From contig NW_019775847.1 in assembly GCF_001039355.2 (NCBI RefSeq), positions 4,001 to 34,580 on the forward strand: a stretch of DNA of 30,580 nucleotides, given 5' to 3'. Shown here piece by piece: positions 18,701 through 27,700 of the stretch. The stretch's first letter is position 1; each line of letters begins with the position of its first letter. The notes beneath the pieces are model-generated. The model was not told where the DNA came from. It searched no databases and saw only the letters and a program-made list of their open reading frames with translations. Origin of the DNA: Lingula anatina. Lineage: Eukaryota > Brachiopoda > Lingulata > Lingulida > Lingulidae. The translations under genes were made by a program, and so were the position numbers.

Positions 18701-21700
18701 TTGATAATTTCAGCCTGAGGGTAAACTCCAAGAAGTTGCACAATCATTCTTAGTGAACGTGACATCATCGACTCCATTTCAACAAACCCTTCAGCTGCCT
18801 ATCGCAAATGCCAGCACCCTCGTCCCTGGGTCAGAGTACATCACTGTGTCAGCCATTGGTAAGGTGTTAATAGGAATTGATTTGATGAGATTTTGGTTTA
18901 AAAGTTTAACTCACCTCACGCAGATTCTTGCTTTTTTCTTTCTAGTGACATCAAGCTGTCAAAGTTCAGCTTGAAATGATTTCAAAAATAACAGCTTAGT
19001 ATGAATGTACTGATAGAAACATTTGAAATAAAGATATATACTGTTTATAGTTCACAGTTTTCTGATATTATAAATGTTGTGGTGAATATTTGGACCACAG
19101 GATTCTCTTTTAAATGCTTTTACTTGGAGAGGAGAGGTGGGAGCTCTTCTTCCAGACTGTTTCTAAATCTTTCCCAGTTAGGGCTTTTTTGTTTGTGTGT
19201 AGTAGCATGTACATGTAGCATGATTGACCCGAACTATTTGAGATTCAGGAAGCTTTGGAGAATAAAAAAGATTACTTGTTAACCAGCTTACATTGAATTG
19301 ACACTTTATTTTTGAGAGAGAGAGAGATTTCTGGATCTTGATATCTTCTCCAATGCTTTATTCTCTGGTGATATAATGGGGTTCACTCTGGATGATCTAA
19401 AGAGAGAGAGAGAGAGAGAGATGTCTGGATCTGAATATCATTTCCAATGCTTTTTTCTCAGGTGATATAATGGGGTCTACCCTGGATGGTCTGGAGAGGC
19501 TGGTGAGACAACCCACTGGCTGCGGGGAGCAGAACATGCTGGGGCTGGTGCCCAACATTGTGGTGAGAAAATACCTGGAAGGTGTCAACAAACTGTCTGA
19601 TGACATCCGTGCAAAGACGACCAAATTCATGAAATTGGGTATGTATCCATAATATTATAAATGAACTAAGAAAATGTGTAGATTATCAGAGTAAAGATGG
19701 GGTACTTTATGAAAAGTTTCAAGTAACTGTAATGAGATTTGTAGGGTAAATATATACTTTTGAGGCTTTGTTCATAAAACTTAAATGCCCCAGCCATGTG
19801 TTTTGTTGTGTTGAAGTGAATGTTTTCAGGAAACTCGTAGGTAGCAAACTTTATATAGTTAACTGCTGCATTGAGAATGATTTGAAGTTATTGTAGTCTG
19901 ATGATTGCTTTTTGATCACCAGGATATGAGAGAGAGCTAAACTATCAACATGATGATGGGTCATTTAGTGCATTTGGGAATAATGATAACAGCGGGAGCA
20001 TGTGGTAAGTTATACCCCCTTTACACTGGACGGCGTCCTTTCTGCGACCATGAAATTTGGCATCGCTGTGGTCTTAATAAGGAGGCACAAGCATCGATTT
20101 TGTATCAGAATGAATGCTCAATGATCGGCCAGTTGTCGGCCGTAAAGTATTATAATTTTTTAACTCTCAAATGGGGCCGTACTGCTGGACGCAGAAAGGA
20201 CGCCGTCCAGTGTAAAGGGGGCTTTATTAAAGATCAGAACTGTTTGACACAAGGTGGAGCTTTTTTTCTCACCCTTTGTTACCTTGCAGTCATCTTGGTC
20301 ATAGACGGTCATCAGACTGAAGTGAATAGATAGATGTTTTCACTCACTGACCACTAGTTGGTAAATCTAATTTAGCAACCAGGATCCTATAATTGAAAAT
20401 GTTAGGTAGATGGATTAAGTGTGAAATACTTTGAATAACTGGCAGTTATTATCATGGACATAATGAGAGAAGGACGTGAAATGCAGAATCTTCCTTTGAA
20501 GCTATGTGCGTTCGGGTAAACATTTGCCAGTTGTCTCAGATAAGCTGTTTTGATAACTCCACGGGAGCCTGAAGAACTTATGATCAAGGAAGTGCACGCT
20601 GTGCCTCATTGAAATTCTTTTGTTCTATTGCATGGATAACACAATTTCTGGCGGTCCCTCGTGGTTGCTATGATACAGCATTGCCTCCATCTTGTAGTTG
20701 CTAGCACATAGACTTGGGTCAACAAGTGGAAATTTGTTTCGGGTTTTCAGTTTCTTTTTCCTGTTACCTAATTAAAACGGACTCTGGCCTTTGACTAAAC
20801 TTGCTATCGTTTCCAAGATTGTATTGATATATGTCGAACTGATATATAACTGGTTTAAAAGCATGTTGACAAATAAAGGCAGGTAGGTGCTATCCAAACG
20901 CATCTGATAACAAGATAATGCAATGTAGCAAGCCAATTACAGAGGTGAGACTTTAATCTCAAATGTGATCAAGATCCACTTTTATGACCATTACCCAAGT
21001 AAATATAATCATGAAGTTTGCATGTGTACATGTCCACATTTATACTTAAATTAAAAGACCAATGAAGGTGTTTGTCAATTGTCTCTATGCTGTTTAGGGA
21101 CTCCAATTTAAAGATGAAAAACTATTAATTATCATTCTCAAACTGTAGCAGACCGTAGCTGGTAATGTGTCAACTTTGGTAAAAGAATATTAAAAGGCCC
21201 ACAGGTGCGTTTTTGTGCGTAACGAATGCGTGTGTCGTGCCATATTGCAATGAGAGCCCATATTGAAAGTTAAAAAGATAATAATTATCATTCTCAGACT
21301 GGAGCAGACCGTAACCGGTAATGTGTAAATGTATATATATACTTCAGAGCAGTGTTAATGTCAACTATGATAAAAGAATATTAAAAGGCCCACAGGTGCG
21401 TTTTTGTGGGTCACGAATGCATGTGTGGTGCCCTATTGCAACGAGAGCCCATATTTAATGTTAAAAATATTAATTATTATTACATAATTCGGACTCACTT
21501 AAGCACGTAATATAAACCTATTCATATAGTACACAGCAGTGTAAATGCCACCTTTACCTAAACCGTACGTAAAAAATACCAGACCAGGGGCGGATCCAGA
21601 GATATTTTCTGACAGGCTTCCAAATTATCTTTATTGATCCATCCTCCGTTTTTGACTGACTTCCGACAGAAAAAAAATTAGATACCCATCAATGTAAATT

Positions 21701-24700
21701 TGAAAATCTGATCGTCTTCCGGAAGACCCAGAAGACGGCCTAAATCCGCCCCTGCAGACCTAAAACGATGTCAGCGAGTTGAATAAATCAGAGAGGAATT
21801 GTGTCATTTTTATTCAAGACACGATTGAAGGTTTCATTATTACTGCGTCTCAGGCTAATTTCTCAAGTAGAGAGAAAAGTTTGACACTAGAAATATTTTC
21901 CAATCAGACCATAGCTGAAAACAAGTATACTACACTACAATTGTACAATTTTGAATGCTCATTTTACGGCAACAAACAAGATTGCCTTTACCACATAGGG
22001 CATTTTGAATTCCTCCATGAATAAACATATCAAATTCTCACATAGATTCCAAATTGACAGAACAAATTGTACTTATACTTAATCTCTATAATTTTTTTTG
22101 TCTCATCCACCCGAAAGATTGACTCACGTTATCGCGAACTACCTGCCCAAATGACACAAAAAGTCATCGACAACTACGATATGCTCTCTTACCTGTACGG
22201 GAGGTCGCGTGATCCGAACGCACATGGTTTCGCGAAGAGCTCACGTAAAGCCGATTATCCTTTGATCTTGCTCCGCGTTTCACGTCCTTCTCTCATTATG
22301 TCCATGTTATTATGGAGAAATTGGAATAACTGTGAAAGAATGGTGGTTAGGTTAGTTCTTTCAAAATTTGAGGCTAAAGATTTTATTTTAATTTCAGGTT
22401 GACTGCATTTGTGATGAAATCATTCCACCAGCTGAAGATGCTGAATGACCCAGAAGTGTTTATTGACCCAGCCATTATCAACAACGCTACAAGCTGGATT
22501 TTGAAGAAACAAAGCAAAGATGGTTCTTTTCCAGAGCCAGGAAATGTTATTCACAAGGATATGCAGGTCTGGGCTTGATAAATGTGTGTGTGTGTGTGTG
22601 TGTGTGGGGGGGGGGGGGGGGTTGCTTGCAAGGGTATCTATTTGTATCTCAATATTTTTGCCATGATATTCAGTCTTTTGAGCCTACATATTAGTAAGGA
22701 ATAATTTTGACTTTTTTAATATAATGAAAATTGTTTTAAACTAGATAACATCTACTTTAAAGGTAAGATAATCCACTGAGTATGATAAAATCGGAAAACA
22801 AATCATTTAACTTTCTTTTATTAGTGCTTTGGTGGGGAGGGGGGTATACCTTGCAATGAATTCATTTTCATGGAGTCTTTTACATGATAATTTCGCAATT
22901 AGAATTGTTCGTTAAATTTTGTGTACTGTCTTTTTTACTAGGGTAAAGCAGGCAGTGGGACTTCCCTGACAGCTTATGTGGCCTCTGCTTTAGCTGAAGC
23001 TCAGGCCTCAGTCTCTGTAAGTTGTAAATTTTTCTTAAGAATTGGTGAATATTAAAAATTAAAATCATCATCATCAAAAATGTTGAAGACAATTTTGAGA
23101 TATCTTATTCAATAACAAACATGCAGACAAACTAGCATCAGTGAAAACATTGTTTTGTTGGCGTAGGTAAAAACTATACAAATTAAGTTGCCATGGTTGA
23201 GAAGTGGTAAATAATAGTCAAAAAACATCAGGAATACATGCTCATTGAATTTTTTTTTGTCTTCAATCTGTCAAATTCTCCATTTTATTACTATGAATTT
23301 GAACTGTCACAGTGACAATCCTCATTCCAGTCTTCGGACAGCGCCACCAGCTTGGCAGATGCAATGAGGTTCTTGGAGACCGAATTATCATCCATCACTG
23401 ACCCATATATTCTGTCCATTATGGCATATGCTTTTATCAAAGCAGGCAAACAATCCCTGGCTGACCAGACTTTGGCCAAACTGGAACCCATGGCAACAGA
23501 AAAAGGTAAAATGTAGTACATTGCTACAAAGAGAAGTCTGCTGCCCAAGAGGGGCCTGGCCAGAAATTAAGGGATCATACTGGCATGTGCTGACATCTGG
23601 TGTTTTTTGGAGGTTTTTTGATTTAAAGGGTTTTACAGCAGGCTTTAAGAACTGTTCAGTGTATAATCGGAAATAAAGCAGCTAGCTTTTTCATGGGTCA
23701 TCATAATTGATCCGTGGATCTGTTAGTCTGCTGTATTGTATGCACTCTATGGCACTGTGGAAAGCGGCATTTGCTCTTTGTCTAATATCAATTGAAATAG
23801 TTGTCCTAAAGCTTTCTTTTTTCATCTTAGTAGCCCTATGTCATGATTCCTCTTTTGCAGTTGTAGAATGCATAACTATGACATGTTGTAAAGTAGTTTT
23901 GGAATTTGTCTCTGTGTTGAAAAGTCAAATATATTTTCAAGATGTATGGAAGGCCTCCATTCTTTATTTCAAGAGATGAACATCTTATAATGTAAATACT
24001 TTTATTTCCTTTATAGACGGAATGAAGTTTTGGGAAGATCAAAGTGACCCAATGCCTGTGAGTGGCTCCCGTTTCTATCACCATCAGGCCAAGTCATCGT
24101 CCATTGAGATGACATCATACGTCCTGTTGACGTATTTGGCAAAGAGAGATCTTATCACTGGTGTACCCATGATGAAGTGGTTGACATCTCAGAGAAATGG
24201 GCATGGAGGCTTCAGATCCACTCAGGTAATGTATTATTACCCTTAGCAAAATATCATATCTGCTGCAAATTTGTAGTGAGTTTGTGATGGGTTTGCTGCA
24301 ATATTGCTGCAAACTGGAATTCCTTCTTGCAAATTTGCAGCAAGTTTGCTGCAATATGGCTGCAAATTAGCAGCAATAATTTTTTTCTTGCAAACTCCTG
24401 CAAACTGTTGCTGCAAACTTTTCATTTTGCTAAGGGGACGTATGCAGCATGATACAATAGAATGCAATACAATACATTGAATTTTATTTGAATTTGAATA
24501 CAAAGGGTACATCCCACTTTCAATTTAGCTTTGCAGTTATTTTTGACAGCCAACAAGGAGAATTGCAGGTCCTGAGATTTTGTTTCTTTTTTAATAACAA
24601 AAAAAAAATGCATGTAAATTTAAGTGTACAGGGTTTTCCTAGAGTTGCTTCTAATTTTAGTTCTTGTTACTATTTTTTTATTTTAATTAATTTAATTTCA

Positions 24701-27700
24701 GGACACAGTTATGGGTCTTACTGCCCTGGCGGAATTTGCAGCTCTGTCCGGCAATACTAATAAAAACTTGCAGATCACTGTTACCACTGATCAGGACGTT
24801 GAAAGCTCTTTCACCCCAATTACTGACCAGAATGATCTTGTGTTGCAAAAAATACAGGTAATGTATGGATTTGAAGGTGAAGTGTACACATATTGTTAAC
24901 TTAAAGTATTTCATCCTAATGCACATTGATGTCATTAAATATAATTTAAACCTGTGTATAAACGTAGTGTTACACATTGTAGCATTCAAAATTGTTTAAT
25001 TATTATGGAATAAACAATTTTTGCCAATAATGTACACTGTTACTAGGTAACTCAGCTGGGATAAGCATATTATTATTATTTTTTTTATTATAATTATTAT
25101 TAATAATACAGACAGTGTCACCATTATGTATTTCCCACTGGCTGAATATCAAGAAATAACTTTGAAAATTTTTAATGATTCTGAATATTTCGACCTGACA
25201 ATAAACTTGATTGTATACAGCTATAAATTCCCCTGTCAGTTTCCCTTTTTTTTTTTTTCTGTCAGTGATTGGAAAGAGGTTACATGACAACTTACTCTGT
25301 CATCTTCCATTTCTCATCCATCAAAATATTGCATACAATCAATTTTCAAACCCAAAAGAGCTTTAAAGATATTAAGTTATTAAGAAGAAATGTACAGGTG
25401 TTTCACACACGTGTGCTATAAATCTTCATGCCAGTATTATTGTTGGTTACAGCTGGAGAAGAGCACAAGAGAAGTGACCATAAGAGTGACCGGCACTGGT
25501 GTCGGCTTGATTCAGGTATTCAGTGCATTATTAAGTGATTGGTAAAAGCGACAATGAAATGTTTGTGAAAATGGTTTATATTCTAGTTAAAACACAAGGT
25601 GTCCACTGTATGTGACATTTGAGAGCGTCATTATATCAAGGTGCAGCCCAGGTAAAAATTGCTTTTCAGACCCGTAGCTAGTCATTTCAAAAGGGGGGTT
25701 CTTTTCTGAAAAAGTGGACCTTTTACAATGAAACCTTTGTGTACTCAGATCAAATTTTACCCAGAATAGACCTTTTCCTGGCAAAAAGGGTGGTTCTTTC
25801 TAACCCCCTGAACCCCCCTGGCTACAGGCCTGCTTTTGCATATTGCAAACAGTGGACAGTAAGTATTTACTTATTCCATGCTTGGCGCTTGGGACAATAG
25901 GATGACTGCACCAGAGAGTATTTAAGTACAGGTAAGTGTGTTAGTGAAATACAAGTGCAATCATCCTATTGTTCAAAGTGCCAGCTGTGGGATAAGTGAG
26001 TTTATGATTTTCTTTTGCTGATAGCTTTCAAATCAATGCACAGGGACTGTAGACTACCATTTCAAAATAAGTAGAAAATTTGTTTTGTGTAATCTGCATT
26101 TTCTTTTGCATTATGCTTAATCTTGCTGTAGATGTACATGTAAGTTCATTTTTTTTCCCACGGGTGTCCTGAAGATTCATGGCAAAGGATAAGACAAGCA
26201 AACTAGCCATCTCATCAAGAAAAGAATAAAACCATGGTGTTTTGTCTGTTTTAGTCACTGAGTCTGGGTTTACCAGTCTTTTAGACTTGCTAATAAGATG
26301 AGTTTTTCCATGTTTGTTCCTCTTCTATTTCACAAGGTGTCCTCCATATTTAATGTAAAGGCAGGAGGATATAAGAAAGCCAATTACATCAAGACATTCC
26401 CCGAAACTGGAGACTCTGGCAGCTCCAGTGAAAACAATGGAATTGCACTGAGAGTGAGTGTTCAAGAGTCCGAGGACAAGAATAGCATGGAAGCCCAAGT
26501 CTGTGGAAGGTACCGTATCAATAATAAGCTATTAATAATAATAGTATTAATAGAGCTTCTTGGGGCCTATTGGCCCTGCAGAATACAAGAATCTGAGAAT
26601 CTACTGGCCTAATAAATGCACTGAAACTGTCAGACTACACAGATCTGTCCAACTCTGTGGACACACTCTCACTGATTGCAATTAGTTAAACAGATTATCA
26701 CGCCACTTCTTGGTGTTGAGTAGAATACAGAAAAGCTGATGGTTATGCGAGTGTGTTTTTTGGAAACATGAGAAGACCTGTTAATCTACGGTTGAACAGA
26801 TTGATTATATTAAGTTAGATTCCCTGCGGAGTTGGCGCGATCCACATAGACCGATAGGTTCAGTAGGAATGAGTCCTTTATAATTAGTAAACAAAATTCC
26901 ATCATCTTTACTGGCCCAGTTTAGGCTTCACTGGCATTTCGCATAAGACCAGCATTTAAGAGGGATACTGGTTTTTTAATAGCTATCTAGTATGCTGTCA
27001 TCAATAACAGCTACCAACTTCACATATTTTAATTCATCTCAAAAGCCATAACGGAATGACGTTCATTCCCAAGCCTTGCCATTATGAGGCTCCTTGGGTT
27101 GTAATTTAAATGGCTTTTTAATGATTTTTGTGCAACTAATGTCAGTTAAAATGTTGAAAACATGCTTTTTTCAAGTCTGTTAATGCTAACCAGTCATTTA
27201 AACACCATAGTATGTTGATTTTTAAAAAAATGTATATTTTAATATTATTTAGAGAGAACTTTCTTCAGTATTGGGCATTTTTCCTATGTGAAATATATTG
27301 TCACTGGGTAGATGCAAGTGTATCAGTGTTTTCTCTTGCCTACATATTACTCAGAACTTAAAGAGAGAAAAAATGTTCATTTTGGCAAAACAAAAAACAA
27401 AACATAAAAAAAAAGGATTTGCCTGGGGTAAAAACAACAATTTTTCCATACTTACCAGTGGTTAATGAATCAATTCCACCATTTAAAGTTAGTTCCTGTT
27501 TTTTTTTTTTTGTTTTGTTTTTTTTTTTGTTTTTTTTTCTAAAAAGATTTTTTTAAATCTCTTAAGACATTATTACCTTTGATAGCCATCTTTGGAGGTC
27601 ACATGGCCCAGTGACAAGCACAGATTCCAGAATAATTGAAGAAATTGCCATATTGATTGTAAAAAGGAATTATATTTCTATGCTTATAATTTTCTTATGA

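Larger units (their letters stand above)
20440..22335. mobile_element. Candidate ~1.9-kb element with long divergent inverted ends
   Basis: ATGGACATAATGAGAGAAGG followed by ACGTGAAA at 20454-20481 is found inverted at about 22279-22307, and further matching words (TGTGCGTTCGG at 20506 and its complement near 22220) extend the arms over 70-100 bp or more. The interior has no recognisable transposase. Borders and superfamily are not determined. Confidence 0.55.
20005..22397 (+). other. Large intron dominated by mobile-element sequence
   Basis: Holds a TIR MITE at 20015-20221, a ~1.9-kb element with long inverted ends (about 20440-22335), tandem repeats at 21125-21470 and a nested MITE at 21585-21754. 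Acceptor TTTAATTTCAG. Confidence 0.8.
25516..26336 (+). other. Intron with two inverted-repeat elements
   Basis: Elements at 25667-25832 and 25866-26000. Otherwise AT-rich; no exon. Acceptor CTATTTCACAAG. Confidence 0.8.

Noticed and set aside
19372-19461. Broken thioester-exon copy as a functional alternative exon
   Set aside because: The acceptor AG is changed to TG, and no donor follows before the true exon.
22067-22402. 111-codon open frame before the WLTAFV exon
   Set aside because: Most of it lies in the inverted end of a repeat element and has a related inverted copy near 20450-20570; only 22398 onward is real exon, in another frame.
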